From NCBI GenBank assembly GCA_001644045.1, contig LUUF01000069.1, forward strand, positions 1 to 58,638: a DNA stretch of 58,638 nucleotides, written 5' to 3'. A program made the position numbers and the translations under genes. Positions 25,131-34,973 of this stretch are shown one piece after another; the stretch's first letter is position 1, and every line of letters starts with the position of its first letter. Below the pieces are notes generated by a model. That model worked only from the letters and a program-made list of their open reading frames with translations. It did not search any database and was not told the DNA's origin. This DNA is from Methylomonas methanica. GTDB taxonomy: Bacteria; Pseudomonadota; Gammaproteobacteria; Methylococcales; Methylomonadaceae.

Positions 25131-25141
25131 GGAGAAACATC

Positions 25142-25297
25142 ATGTGGTATTTCGCTTGGATACTCGGCGTTGGTTTCGCGGCATCCTTTGCCATCATTAA
25201 CGCCATGTGGCTGGAATCGGTGTGCGACATCGATACCCATGGCATCGATCAATCCTGTGAAAGTCTGTCGAAGCGCAGTCAAGAGAGGCTGTCATGA
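25142..25297 (+). CDS. cydX: CydX small subunit of cytochrome bd
   Basis: The ATG at 25142 follows AAGGAG. The 51-residue protein starts MWYFAWILGVGFAASFAIIN, one membrane helix, with the conserved MWLES segment after it. CydX stabilises the haems of CydAB. Its C-terminal tail (DTHGIDQSCESLSKRSQE) is longer than in E. coli, whose CydX has 37 residues. It overlaps the following gene by 4 bp. Confidence 0.9.
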   Translation: MWYFAWILGVGFAASFAIINAMWLESVCDIDTHGIDQSCESLSKRSQERLS

Positions 25298-25506
25298 CCA
25301 CCGAACGTATCGTCCGGATTGTCGCCGGCTTTTTCATTCTGCTGTCTCTGAGCCTGGGCGTTGAAGCAAGTCCCTTGTTTCAATCCAGCAACTGGCTTTG
25401 GTTTACCGTCTTTGTCGGGGCCAATTTGTTTCAAAGCGGTTTTACCCGATTCTGCCCGCTGGAAATGATCCTGAAAAAATTGGGCATACAACAAACTTGC
25501 CATTAA
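25294..25506 (+). CDS. DUF2892 inner-membrane protein
   Basis: The 70-residue protein has two membrane helices and the family signature ERIVRIVAGFFILLSLSLGV, with FQSGFTRFCPLEMILKKLG at the end. The same domain is fused to rhodanese in YgaP and is common near sulfur-oxidising genes, where it may bind or pass persulfide sulfur through the conserved Cys of RFCPL. It is coupled to cydX by a 4-bp overlap and lies 42 bp before sqr. Confidence 0.85.
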   Translation: MTTERIVRIVAGFFILLSLSLGVEASPLFQSSNWLWFTVFVGANLFQSGFTRFCPLEMILKKLGIQQTCH

Positions 25507-25548
25507 CACGGGCAAAAAAATAATTATCTATCAATTAGGAGTAGTCTC

Positions 25549-26820
25549 ATGGCAAAAATAGTAATCGTAGGCGCGGGCATCGGCGGTATCCCGATGGCAC
25601 TGGAAATGAAGGAAAACGCGCGTAAAGAAGACGAGGTGGTGGTGATTGCCGATACGCCGACCTTTCACTTTGTACCTTCCAACCCTTGGGTCGCCGTCAA
25701 CTGGCGCAAACCGGAAGACATCAAGGTCGAGTTGGCGCCGATGTTCAAGAAAAAGAAAATTGGCTTTATCCAACAAAAAGTGACTCGTTTTCATCCGGAA
25801 AACAATCAAGTCGAATTAGCCGACGGCGCCATGGTCGATTACGATTTCCTGATCATTGCCACCGGTCCTAAATTGGCGTTTGATGAGGTCCCGGGCTTAG
25901 GTCCCAATGGCCATACCCAATCGGTTTGCCATGTCGATCATGCCGGTGAATCCGGTGAATTCTGGAACAACTTTGTGGAAGATCCAGGTCCGATCATCAT
26001 CGGTGCTGCACAAGGTGCCTCGTGCTTTGGGCCAGCGTATGAATACATGTTCATCGCTGAAACTGATCTGCGCCAACGCAAAATTCGCGACAAAGTCAAA
26101 ATGACCTATGTCACTTCCGAACCTTATATAGGTCATTTGGGTTTGGGCGGCGTCGGCGATACTAAAGGCATGCTCGAAGCTGAGATGCGTAACAAGCACA
26201 TCAACTGGATCTGCAATGCCAAGATCGACAAAATCGAAGCCGGCATGATGTACGTCACCGAAGTGGACGAGAACGGTCACGAGAAAAAGAAACACGAATT
26301 GCCGTTCAAACACAGCATGATTTTGCCAGCCTTTAAAGGTGTGGATGCATTGACCGGTATCGATAAACTGGTAAATCCACGTGGTTTTGTCATCGTCGAT
26401 GAGCATCAGCGTAACCCGACCTTTAAAAACATCTATTCGATCGGCGTCTGCATTGCCATTCCCCCATTGGAACAAACGCCGGTGCCAACCGGTACACCGA
26501 AAACCGGTTACATGATTGAATCGATGGTTACCGCAACCGCGCACAACATTCGCTCTGAACTCGACGGCAAGCAACCCAAGGAAAAAGGCACCTGGAATGC
26601 ACTGTGCCTGGCGGACTTCGGTGACTCGGGTGTGGCGTTCCTGGCCATGCCGCAAATTCCACCCCGCAACGTCCAATGGGCATCCAGCGGTAAATGGGTG
26701 CATTTAGCCAAAATTGGGTATGAAAAATACTTCATGCGCAAAGTCCGCAAAGGTATCAGCGAGCCTTACTATGAAAAACTGACCTTGAAAATGTTTGGCA
26801 TCATGCGTCTGAAAGGCTAA
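25549..26820 (+). CDS. sqr: Sulfide:quinone oxidoreductase
   Basis: The 423-residue flavoprotein has an N-terminal FAD-binding GAGIGGIPMALEM motif. Three Cys match in position those of SQR (Cys127, Cys159, Cys353; compare 128, 160 and 356 in the Acidithiobacillus enzyme). The segment GAAQGASCFGPAYEY is typical. The C-terminus (AKIGYEKYFMRKVRKG) forms the membrane-docking helices. The enzyme oxidises sulfide to polysulfide or persulfide and reduces quinone at the inner membrane. It closes the run that starts with pdo; a strong hairpin follows. RBS AGGAG. Confidence 0.92.
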   Translation: MAKIVIVGAGIGGIPMALEMKENARKEDEVVVIADTPTFHFVPSNPWVAVNWRKPEDIKVELAPMFKKKKIGFIQQKVTRFHPENNQVELADGAMVDYDFLIIATGPKLAFDEVPGLGPNGHTQSVCHVDHAGESGEFWNNFVEDPGPIIIGAAQGASCFGPAYEYMFIAETDLRQRKIRDKVKMTYVTSEPYIGHLGLGGVGDTKGMLEAEMRNKHINWICNAKIDKIEAGMMYVTEVDENGHEKKKHELPFKHSMILPAFKGVDALTGIDKLVNPRGFVIVDEHQRNPTFKNIYSIGVCIAIPPLEQTPVPTGTPKTGYMIESMVTATAHNIRSELDGKQPKEKGTWNALCLADFGDSGVAFLAMPQIPPRNVQWASSGKWVHLAKIGYEKYFMRKVRKGISEPYYEKLTLKMFGIMRLKG

Positions 26821-26828
26821 GCAGGCAC

Positions 26829-26865
26829 AAACAGCGGCGTTGTTGAACCTGACTCGCCGCTGTTT
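26829..26865 (+). terminator. Strong hairpin terminator after sqr
   Basis: Perfect 11-bp arms AAACAGCGGCG and CGCCGCTGTTT with a 15-base loop lie just after the sqr stop. The T-run is short (TTTCTTTGG). It marks the end of the sulfide run. Confidence 0.8.
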
Positions 26866-26942
26866 CTTTGGTCGATGAATGGATTTCTGTTTCTGTTCGT
26901 TATATACCGTCCCATCCGTACTAACTGAATGCAGATTACTCA

Positions 26943-28280
26943 ATGAGACATAGACATTTTTGGTGGGTATCGTCCGCGCTGATGCTGGTGTTGAATCCAG
27001 TCTTTGCCGACTCAGACCGCAGTCACTACAGTCTTGAGCAGGCCATTGATACGGCTTTAGCAAATAATCCCGAACTCGGCATCATGCAAGCCCGTATCGA
27101 ACAGGCCAATGCCCAATTGGGTGAATCGTTAGCGAATTTTTATCCGCAGATAAAAGCCAGCTTGTCCTATCAGCACAGCGATAACCCGGCTCAAGCCTTT
27201 GCGATGATTATCGCGCAACGCCGTCTCAGCTTTACGGGCAGCGACTTCAATCATCCCGGCGGTGTTGATAACTATCGACCGCAAGTGACAGCGACGTACT
27301 CGTTGTTTCGCGGTGGTCAGGATTATTACCGCAAACAGGCCGCGGAACTGGGTATCGAGACCTCTGAACTGGAAAAAGCCGCGACCCGTAACCAGTTGGT
27401 CAATAACGTCACCGCAGCCTATTACGGCGAGTTGGCGGCGATGGAAGCGCACGAGATCAGTCAACGATCGATTGCAGCGGTGCAAAGCGAACTCGATCAA
27501 TCGCGCATTCGCTTTGATGCCGGTACCTTATTGAAATCCGATGTCTTGTCGCTGGAAGTGCAACTGGCCGAAGCCAAGGATGCGGAAATTCAAACGGCCA
27601 ACGCCATTGAACTGGCTCAGAGCATGCTGAAAACCTTGTTGGGCTTATCGACTAACGAAGCATTTGCGATTAATTACACGCAGCAAGCCGCATTACCGGC
27701 GGCACCCGCGGTCTTTGACGAATTGCTCAATCAAGCGCTCAGCAGCCATCCCGAGCTCAAGGCGGCCGAAAAACGGGTCGCTATCGCCGAACAGCAACTC
27801 AATGTCGCCCAGGCGGCTCATCTGCCCAGAGCCGACGCCTTTGTCAGTTATGGTTCGGACAGCAAAGATTTGGCCTTCAGCAGCAATCGCGACAATGTCA
27901 GCGCCGGTGTGATGGTGGAAGTCGATGTGTTTTCCGGCTTCGCCACTCAAGAGCGCATCAAGAAAGCCGAACATGAATTAACGGCTGCCCAGGAAACCGC
28001 CAGGCAAACCCGTTTACGGATTGAAAACCAGCTCAAATCCGCGCAGCTTAAATTACAGGAAGCACTCAGCCGTGCACAGGTTAGCCGCGTTGCAGTGCAG
28101 TCCGCGGAGGAAGCTTTACGTCTGGTCAATGAGCAGCGCCAAGCAGGTGTCGTGACAGTGACCCGATATATTGAAGCGGAAGTCGCACGGGACAAGGCGC
28201 ACACTCGCCAAATCACCGCTCGTTTCGATGCCCTGCGCGCCGAAGCAGAACTCAAACAAGCCACCGGTTTCTGGCAATAA
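26943..28280 (+). CDS. TolC-family outer membrane efflux protein
   Basis: The 445-residue protein starts with a signal peptide (HFWWVSSALMLVLNPVFADS). It has two homologous halves of long helices, with ALANNPELGIMQARIEQANA in the first and SSHPELKAAEKRVAIAEQQL in the second, plus beta segments (ASLSYQHSDNPAQAF). Such proteins form the outer-membrane trimer of tripartite pumps. It leads an operon with an MFP adaptor (11 bp later) and an RND permease. Confidence 0.9.
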   Translation: MRHRHFWWVSSALMLVLNPVFADSDRSHYSLEQAIDTALANNPELGIMQARIEQANAQLGESLANFYPQIKASLSYQHSDNPAQAFAMIIAQRRLSFTGSDFNHPGGVDNYRPQVTATYSLFRGGQDYYRKQAAELGIETSELEKAATRNQLVNNVTAAYYGELAAMEAHEISQRSIAAVQSELDQSRIRFDAGTLLKSDVLSLEVQLAEAKDAEIQTANAIELAQSMLKTLLGLSTNEAFAINYTQQAALPAAPAVFDELLNQALSSHPELKAAEKRVAIAEQQLNVAQAAHLPRADAFVSYGSDSKDLAFSSNRDNVSAGVMVEVDVFSGFATQERIKKAEHELTAAQETARQTRLRIENQLKSAQLKLQEALSRAQVSRVAVQSAEEALRLVNEQRQAGVVTVTRYIEAEVARDKAHTRQITARFDALRAEAELKQATGFWQ

Positions 28281-28290
28281 AGGAGTTACG

Positions 28291-29388
28291 ATGACCGAAC
28301 ATTTATCTGAATCAAACACGCCGAAGTGGCTAATTCCCGCAGCAGCGATCACTGCGTTGCTGCTGGTGATTTTATTTGCGCTGGGGATTTTAGGCGGCGA
28401 TGAAAAAACCGAAGCCGGCACCACTGCCGGGATTGGAGAGGCCTTACCCAGCGGCGCGCAAACTTTAAAAGTAGGCAAACAAACGGCCGATAATGGCTTG
28501 TCCTGGCAAGGTGTGGTCAGATCGCGGGTAGCGGCAAAGATAGCGCCAAAATTGAATGCCCGTATTCTTGAAATCACCGTACACCCGGGCGACAAGGTGA
28601 AAAAAGGCGATGTCATTGCCCGTCTGGACGATAGGGATTTACGTGCCGCCTATCAGGCGGCCAGCGCGGCGCAGGCGGCAGCTCAGGCCCAGGCGGCTCA
28701 AGCCGGTGCCGATGAGAAACGCATGGTTGAACTGTACGAAAAACAGGCGGCGACCCGGCAAAATTACGATGCCGCATTAGCACAAGCCAAAGCGGCGCGA
28801 GCCATGGCCAACCAGGCTGCCAGTGGGGCCCAACAAAGCCAGGTGATGTTGGGTGAGAACGTGTTGTACGCGCCGTTTGACGCTATTGTCGGCGAACGCT
28901 TGCAAGAGCCTGGGGATATGGGTTTACCCAATCAACCTATAGTGACCTTGCATAAACCTGATGACTTGCGGCTTGAAGCTTCGATTGCGAGCCATTGTGC
29001 CGCGTCGGTCAAACTAGGCATGTCAGTCAAAGTGCGCTTCGATACATTACAGCAAAGTGCGACGGGAACGATTGACGAAATGGCCCCGGAAATCGACCCG
29101 CAAACCCGTACCCAAGACATTAAAGTCAAATTACCGAAAATCGAAGGTTTGCAGCACGGTCAGTTCGGTTGGTTGGAATTGGGTTGTGAAACTGCGCAAC
29201 AAGCTTTAATGATTCCTGCGGCGGCTATTTTGCATTATGGCCAGCTAGAAGCCGTTAAAGTCATCGACGGTGAAAGGCTCTCGACGCGCCACATTCGCAC
29301 AGGCAAAACCTATGGCGAGCAAGTCGAAGTGCTGTCCGGCCTGCATGAAGGTGAAACTATCCTAAGTAATGGCGGGCAGTTACCATGA
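28291..29388 (+). CDS. RND efflux periplasmic adaptor (MFP)
   Basis: The start at 28291 has RBS AAGGAG, giving 365 residues. One membrane anchor lies near residues 12-35. A lipoyl-type hybrid motif (ILEITVHPGDKVKKGDVIAR), an Ala/Gln-rich hairpin of about 70 residues and beta-barrel and membrane-proximal domains (GLHEGETILSNGGQLP at the end) follow in the usual order. It links the TolC-like protein and the RND permease and overlaps the permease gene by 4 bp. Substrate is unknown. Confidence 0.9.
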   Translation: MTEHLSESNTPKWLIPAAAITALLLVILFALGILGGDEKTEAGTTAGIGEALPSGAQTLKVGKQTADNGLSWQGVVRSRVAAKIAPKLNARILEITVHPGDKVKKGDVIARLDDRDLRAAYQAASAAQAAAQAQAAQAGADEKRMVELYEKQAATRQNYDAALAQAKAARAMANQAASGAQQSQVMLGENVLYAPFDAIVGERLQEPGDMGLPNQPIVTLHKPDDLRLEASIASHCAASVKLGMSVKVRFDTLQQSATGTIDEMAPEIDPQTRTQDIKVKLPKIEGLQHGQFGWLELGCETAQQALMIPAAAILHYGQLEAVKVIDGERLSTRHIRTGKTYGEQVEVLSGLHEGETILSNGGQLP

Positions 29389-32300
29389 AAGATGCCATGA
29401 AACCGGTTGGAACTCCAAAAGACAGCCTGACGGTCGCCATCGTCAGGCTGTTCACTACCTCGCACCTATCGTTATTATTTTTGCTGATCTCATTGCTGGC
29501 CGGTGCTGCGGCATTGATGTTGACACCGCGTGAGGAAGATCCGCAAATCATCGTGCCGGTGATGGACGTATTTGTGCACTATCCCGGAGCGACAGCCGAG
29601 GAAGTCGAGAAACGCGTGACGACGCCGTTGGAAGTGCTGCTCAAGCAGATTCAAGGAGTGGAATATGTCTACTCGGCGTCCAGTCCGGGCCAGTCACTGG
29701 TGACAGTGCGCTATCGGGTGGGCGAAAGTATTGAAAACAGTTTGATCAAAACCCGTGACAAACTGCAGGCCAATTTGGACATCATTCCGGCCGGCGTCAG
29801 CGACTGGGTGGTTAAGCCTGTAGAAATCGACGACGTACCGATATTGCTGCTGAGCTTATCGATGCCCAAAGGCCGTGAAGACATCATGGCTATCCGTCGT
29901 ATTGCTGAAGAACTGATCGAGCGTTTGCGCGCGATTGACGATGTGGGTGAAAGCTCGGTGCTCGGTGCCGCACCACGGCAGATTTCAGTGCATCCTGATC
30001 CTGCTAAGCTGCAGGCGACTGGTGTAAGCCTTCTCGAGCTTCAACAAGCCTTGGCGCAAAGTAACGTCAACTTGCAAGCCGGCCTGCTCAATCAAAACAA
30101 CCGCGAAATCCTTTTAGAAGCAGGCCCGAACTACCAATCGGTTGAGCAATTGGGCGCAACGGTCGTGAAAAGCGTTGACGGGCGACTGGTGTATTTGCGT
30201 GACGTCGCCGAAATCATCGATGGCCCACAGGACACCGATTACTACACTCGCATCGGTTTCGGGCCGGGTGTGGCGCAGATGAAAACCGTCGGGCATGCAG
30301 GCAATGCATTACCAGTCGCCGGTGAAGAGCGGCAAATGGCCACCATCGCCATTGCCAAACGTCGCGGCAGCAACGCGGTCGGTGTCGCCGAGCAGGTATT
30401 GGAACTCACTGAACAATTGCACGGCACGCTAATTCCCGATGACGTGCTGGTGACCGTTACCCGCAACTACGGAGAAACCGCCGACCATAAGGTCAACGAA
30501 CTGGTAATGCATTTAAGCATTGCGATATTGACCATCATCGTACTGCTGGCCCTGTCGCTGGGGTTCAAGGAATCGCTGATTGTGTCATTGGCGGTGCCGA
30601 TGACTTTTGCGGTGACTTTGATGTTGGATTTGATCTTCGGTTACACCATCAACCGGGTGACGCTGTTCGCGTTGATCCTGTCGCTCGGCTTGTTGGTGGA
30701 CGACCCCATCGTCGATGTCGAAAACATTCACCGCCATTACAAGATGCGTAAGGAACCACCGTTGCAAGCTCTGCTCACGGCGGTCAATGAAATCCGTCCA
30801 CCGACGATTCTGGCCACCTTTGCCGTCATCATGTCTTTCGTGCCGATGTTTTTTATTACCGGCATGATGGGGCCCTATATGGCGCCGATGGCCTTTAACG
30901 TGCCGATTGCCATGCTGATGTCGTTGCTGATCGCCTTTACCGTCACGCCGTGGGCTAGCTATAAGTTGCTAAAGGGCGATTACGGTAAGGATCATGGCCC
31001 GGAATTCGTGTTACAGCAAACGCGTGGCTTCAAGGTCTATCACGCCATCATGGCTCCGCTGTTGAACAGCAAAGCTAAGGCTTTGTGGTTTTTGCTGGCC
31101 GTGTTTATCGCTTTTGTGTTGTCGACGTTGATGGCCGTGACGCGGGTCGTGCCATTGAAACTGCTGCCGTTCGATAACAAAAATGAGCTGCAACTGGTGG
31201 TCGACATGCCGCGTGGCTCATCGCTAGAAGCCACTAATGAAGTAGCCACGGCTTTAGGTCAATATCTATCCACCGTCAATGAAGTCAGCAGTTATCAAAC
31301 CTATGTCGGTCTGGCTTCGCCCATGGACTTCAATGGCCTGGTCCGGCATTACTATCTGCGCCAGGGCGCCTACGTCGGCGATATCCGTATGGTGTTGATC
31401 GATAAAACGCACCGTGAGCAACAATCCCATGCCATTGCACTGAGAATGCGGCCCGATATAGAACGCATCGGCAAACAATACAGCGCCAACATCAAAATCG
31501 TCGAAATGCCGCCGGGGCCACCGGTATTATCCAGCGTGGTTGCGGAAATTTATGGTCCGCCGGAAGCCAGTTACGGCGACATCATCAAAGTGTCGAATCG
31601 GGTAAGAGCTGAACTTGAAAAAACCGAAGGCGTGGTGGATGTCGACGATTACGTCCAAGCACCACAGGACCAGTTTCATTTTATGCTTGATCAGGATAAA
31701 GCAGCCTTGTTGGGAATTACTAATCAGCAAGTTGCCACCAGTCTGAAACTGGCGGTCGAAGGCGGTATGGCCGGTACTTTGCATATCGCCAGCGAACGTC
31801 AGCCATTGTTGATCAAGTTGCAATTACCCAGAGCCGCACGCTCCTCGGCAGCGGATTTACTAAACTTGTCGGTCAAATCCATCAACGGTGACTTGGTACG
31901 ACTGAGTGAAATCGGTCACTTCGCCCAGGAAAACGGCGACCAGACCATCTACCACAAAAACCTGCAGCGGGTGTCTTACGTGCTTGGCGAAATGGCCGGT
32001 CGTAGTCCGGTGGAAGCAGTGTGGGACTTGGGCGACAAACTCGAACAACAGCCATTGCCACCCGGCTACCGCACCGAAATGGCCGGCGAAGGCGAATGGA
32101 AAATTACCGTGGATGTGTTTCGTGACCTCGGTTTGGCTTTTGCTGCGGCGATGGTGATGATCTACATTCTGTTGGTCGGCCAGACCGGCTCGCTCGGCGT
32201 GCCGCTGATCATGATGATTGCGATCCCACTGACCGTGATCGGCATCATGCCCGGTTTCTGGTTCATCAACCTGTTCGCGTCGGACGTAGGCCAATATGCC

Positions 32301-32660
32301 GATCCTATCTATTTCACCGCTACGGCGATGATCGGTATGATCGCGCTGGCCGGCATCGTGGTGCGTAACTCGATCATCCTGATCGATTTCATCGAGAACA
32401 TCTATCGCGGCAATCCGTATATCTCCTTGGCTGATGCCATCGTCGAAGCCGGCGCCACCCGCTTGAACCCGATATTCTTGACCGCTGCATCGGCGGTGTT
32501 GGGTTCAGTGATGATCGTTCTCGACCCGATATTCTCTGGTTTGGCCTGGAGCTTTATCTTCGGCATTATCGCCTCGACTTTGTTTTCGCTGGTGGTGATT
32601 CCGGTCGTGTATTTCCTGATCAATCGCCACATGCCTAAGGAAGTCATTTCCGATGAATAG
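29385..32660 (+). CDS. RND efflux permease
   Basis: The 1091-residue protein has the RND plan: helix 1 near residue 30, two large periplasmic loops and two six-helix bundles. Marks are TPREEDPQIIVPVMDVFVHY, NRVTLFALILSLGLLVDDPI and IGMIALAGIVVRNSIILIDF. The paired acidic residues LLVDDPIVDVEN in helix 4 are the proton-relay site. Charged CzcA-type metal sites are not evident, so an organic or hydrophobic substrate is likelier, but no sequence feature fixes it. Third gene of the operon. Confidence 0.92.
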   Translation: MKDAMKPVGTPKDSLTVAIVRLFTTSHLSLLFLLISLLAGAAALMLTPREEDPQIIVPVMDVFVHYPGATAEEVEKRVTTPLEVLLKQIQGVEYVYSASSPGQSLVTVRYRVGESIENSLIKTRDKLQANLDIIPAGVSDWVVKPVEIDDVPILLLSLSMPKGREDIMAIRRIAEELIERLRAIDDVGESSVLGAAPRQISVHPDPAKLQATGVSLLELQQALAQSNVNLQAGLLNQNNREILLEAGPNYQSVEQLGATVVKSVDGRLVYLRDVAEIIDGPQDTDYYTRIGFGPGVAQMKTVGHAGNALPVAGEERQMATIAIAKRRGSNAVGVAEQVLELTEQLHGTLIPDDVLVTVTRNYGETADHKVNELVMHLSIAILTIIVLLALSLGFKESLIVSLAVPMTFAVTLMLDLIFGYTINRVTLFALILSLGLLVDDPIVDVENIHRHYKMRKEPPLQALLTAVNEIRPPTILATFAVIMSFVPMFFITGMMGPYMAPMAFNVPIAMLMSLLIAFTVTPWASYKLLKGDYGKDHGPEFVLQQTRGFKVYHAIMAPLLNSKAKALWFLLAVFIAFVLSTLMAVTRVVPLKLLPFDNKNELQLVVDMPRGSSLEATNEVATALGQYLSTVNEVSSYQTYVGLASPMDFNGLVRHYYLRQGAYVGDIRMVLIDKTHREQQSHAIALRMRPDIERIGKQYSANIKIVEMPPGPPVLSSVVAEIYGPPEASYGDIIKVSNRVRAELEKTEGVVDVDDYVQAPQDQFHFMLDQDKAALLGITNQQVATSLKLAVEGGMAGTLHIASERQPLLIKLQLPRAARSSAADLLNLSVKSINGDLVRLSEIGHFAQENGDQTIYHKNLQRVSYVLGEMAGRSPVEAVWDLGDKLEQQPLPPGYRTEMAGEGEWKITVDVFRDLGLAFAAAMVMIYILLVGQTGSLGVPLIMMIAIPLTVIGIMPGFWFINLFASDVGQYADPIYFTATAMIGMIALAGIVVRNSIILIDFIENIYRGNPYISLADAIVEAGATRLNPIFLTAASAVLGSVMIVLDPIFSGLAWSFIFGIIASTLFSLVVIPVVYFLINRHMPKEVISDE

Positions 32661-32669
32661 CAGGGAATC

Positions 32670-33746
32670 ATGAAGCAGAATATTTTGGTACATCGCCCGA
32701 CGGATTTGTCACGGCGATGGGCGCAAGGCATTGTTAATCATTATGCCGCTGATGCGAAAGTCTCGGACATCAGTATCCAGTCTGTCAGTGTCGGTACCTC
32801 GACTCGCCTGCGGGTGTTGGTCAACCATGATGCTCCCCACATAGTGCCATTGCGATGGTTTGTAAAAACACCATCCCTGGCCATAAAATCGCGCATCATC
32901 ACGGCGTTGCCGCGTCTATTACATAAGGAAGTGCACTTTTATCAGTCACTTTCAAAGGCCTCACCCGTGAAACTTCCACACATATTGGCAGCACAAACTC
33001 GATGTTGCCATGGCTCTACGTTGGTGATGACCGATCTGGCCGAATCCGGTTTTACACCGGGTCAACCAGACGATGCCTTATCGATTCATCAGGCTCGACA
33101 AGTGATTAAGCAACTCGCCCGGTTTCATGCGCACTATTGGAATAATCGCCAGTTACTCCAAACCCATCGGTGGCTTAGCGGCTTCAATAATCGTGCTGAA
33201 CATTACATGGGGAATTTGCTTGCAGTACCTTTAATGAAACAAGGTCTTAAACTCGCCGTCAATCTGGTACCCATCAATCTCCATAAGCCTGCGCTTCACT
33301 ATGCGGCTAATCGCCACCGCATTACCCAATCGCTTGCGACAGGTCCTCAAACACTTGTCCACCACGATTGCCACCCCGGCAACCTGTTTTGGCAAGACGA
33401 GCAGCCGGGTTTTCTGGATTGGCAACTGGTACGAATGGGAGAAGGTATAGGTGATGTCGCTTATTTTTTAGCCACCTCGTTAAAACCAGATTGCCGCCGT
33501 GCCCACGAAGCAGAACTATTGAATCTTTATCGAGAATCATTGACCAAGCATGGGGTGGAAGAGATTGACGATAAAAATCTGTATCAACGTTATCGCGCGC
33601 ATCTTTCCTATGCGTTTGAGGCCATGATCGTCACGCTGGCTGTCGGCGGCATGATGGAGCGTAGCAGCAACATTGAGTTGATCAAACGGACTTCTGCTGC
33701 GGTTTATGATCATGACAGTCTAGTTGCCTTGAGTGTGGGCTCCTAG
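32670..33746 (+). CDS. APH/choline-kinase-like phosphotransferase
   Basis: The 358-residue protein has the aminoglycoside-phosphotransferase fold. The catalytic loop is VHHDCHPGNLFW (about 228-239) and the metal-binding motif is GFLDWQLVRMGEGIGDVAYF. An N-terminal lobe contains VSVGTSTRLRVLVN. Substrates in this family range from drugs to sugars and ecdysteroids; none can be chosen here. It starts 9 bp after the RND gene, so it may belong to that operon. Confidence 0.8.
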   Translation: MKQNILVHRPTDLSRRWAQGIVNHYAADAKVSDISIQSVSVGTSTRLRVLVNHDAPHIVPLRWFVKTPSLAIKSRIITALPRLLHKEVHFYQSLSKASPVKLPHILAAQTRCCHGSTLVMTDLAESGFTPGQPDDALSIHQARQVIKQLARFHAHYWNNRQLLQTHRWLSGFNNRAEHYMGNLLAVPLMKQGLKLAVNLVPINLHKPALHYAANRHRITQSLATGPQTLVHHDCHPGNLFWQDEQPGFLDWQLVRMGEGIGDVAYFLATSLKPDCRRAHEAELLNLYRESLTKHGVEEIDDKNLYQRYRAHLSYAFEAMIVTLAVGGMMERSSNIELIKRTSAAVYDHDSLVALSVGS

Positions 33747-33874
33747 ACTGATAACAAGGATGTCGAATTGTTCGTCTGAAATGGCAGAAATTTGGTATAT
33801 CAGCCGAGCTGATTTATTTAAGTAGCACTCAAACTAACCATAACTACATTACAACAACACAAATAGAGGTATTC

Positions 33875-34453
33875 ATGTCCCAAATTCTCGATGAAGTTCT
33901 CGCGGCCAATCAAGACTACGCATCCGACTTTAACAAAGGCGACTTGCCAATGCCCCCGGGTCGCCGCTTTGCGATTCTGACTTGCATGGATGCTCGTCTT
34001 GATCCAGCCAAATACGCCGGCCTCAGCGAAGGTGACGCTCATGTAATTCGCAATGCAGGTGGAAGAGCCAGCGACGATGCGATTCGTTCGCTGGTGATTT
34101 CCTATAAATTATTGGGCACGCGTGAATGGTTCGTGATTCATCACACTGACTGCGGAATGGAAACCTTCACGAATGACATCATGAGCGATCTACTTTCCAG
34201 CAGTTTAAAAACGGCCTCAGTGGATGCGTCGGGTTGGCATGATTGCTGTGAAGGTCCTGGTTGCACCGATGGCAAATACATCAATTGGTTGACGATCAAA
34301 AATCAGGAACAAAGCGTCCTGGAAGACGTACTGAGAATCCGCAATCACAGTCTGGTACCTTCCGACATTCCTGTGTATGGCTACATCTACGATGTCAAAT
34401 CAGGTCGATTGATTGAAGTGCCGGAAGCCACAAAAGCGGGTCAAGCGAATTAG
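33875..34453 (+). CDS. Beta-carbonic anhydrase
   Basis: The 192-residue enzyme has the zinc ligands Cys37, His90 and Cys93 (TCMDARLD and [12 protein letters not shown]) and the catalytic Asp39/Arg41 pair. The family interconverts CO2 and bicarbonate. A Cys-rich loop ([14 protein letters not shown]) near residue 128 is present here and in the truncated copy at 37.3 kb. RBS TAGAGG lies upstream. The window's SulP transporter could supply or use the bicarbonate, but they are far apart. Confidence 0.92.
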   Translation: MSQILDEVLAANQDYASDFNKGDLPMPPGRRFAILTCMDARLDPAKYAGLSEGDAHVIRNAGGRASDDAIRSLVISYKLLGTREWFVIHHTDCGMETFTNDIMSDLLSSSLKTASVDASGWHDCCEGPGCTDGKYINWLTIKNQEQSVLEDVLRIRNHSLVPSDIPVYGYIYDVKSGRLIEVPEATKAGQAN

Positions 34454-34538
34454 CTTACTCCCGCCGCAAAAGGTGCTGATTAGGTCTTACAGATCCGATC
34501 AGCCTCTCCATCCTGTAATCATTCAAGAGACAAAAAAC

Positions 34539-34937
34539 ATGAAATATCTAGGTCGTATTTTTTATCTGGCTGCTGCACTAGGATTATTCTTGGCTACCAG
34601 TCTCGCCGCCAACGCCGAGCAATCCTCTGCAAAGTTTACACGCGAGCTATTGTTGAAAAAACACGTAACGCTGGCTGCGAAAGAAGTCGATACGAACGTT
34701 ATTCGTGTGCGATTTCCCAAAGGCTACAAAACACCATTACATACACATGAAGGTCCAGGACCGCGTTATGTACTCAAAGGTAAATTAAAAGTTGAAGATG
34801 GCGGCCAAAGCAACGTCTTCGGCCCAGGTAACGTATTTTGGGAAACCGGTGCTGAAATGACGGTAGAGAATGTAGGAAAAGGCGAAGCCGAAATCATAAT
34901 ATTCGAGATGGCCCCCGCTAAGACAGCTGCCCATTAA
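34539..34937 (+). CDS. Secreted cupin-domain protein
   Basis: The ATG at 34539 follows AAGAGA. A signal peptide (YLAAALGLFLATSLAANAE) leads a single cupin domain of about 105 residues: TPLHTHEGPGPRYVLKGKLK, then FGPGNVFWETGAEMTVENVG. The first motif keeps His ligands (HTH) for a metal; the second is weaker. The 132-residue protein is likely periplasmic. Its substrate is unknown. It sits 37 bp before a Crp/Fnr-type regulator. Confidence 0.8.
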   Translation: MKYLGRIFYLAAALGLFLATSLAANAEQSSAKFTRELLLKKHVTLAAKEVDTNVIRVRFPKGYKTPLHTHEGPGPRYVLKGKLKVEDGGQSNVFGPGNVFWETGAEMTVENVGKGEAEIIIFEMAPAKTAAH

Positions 34938-34973
34938 CAGCCTATAAGATAGTTTCGCTGAAGGCGGCTTAAT

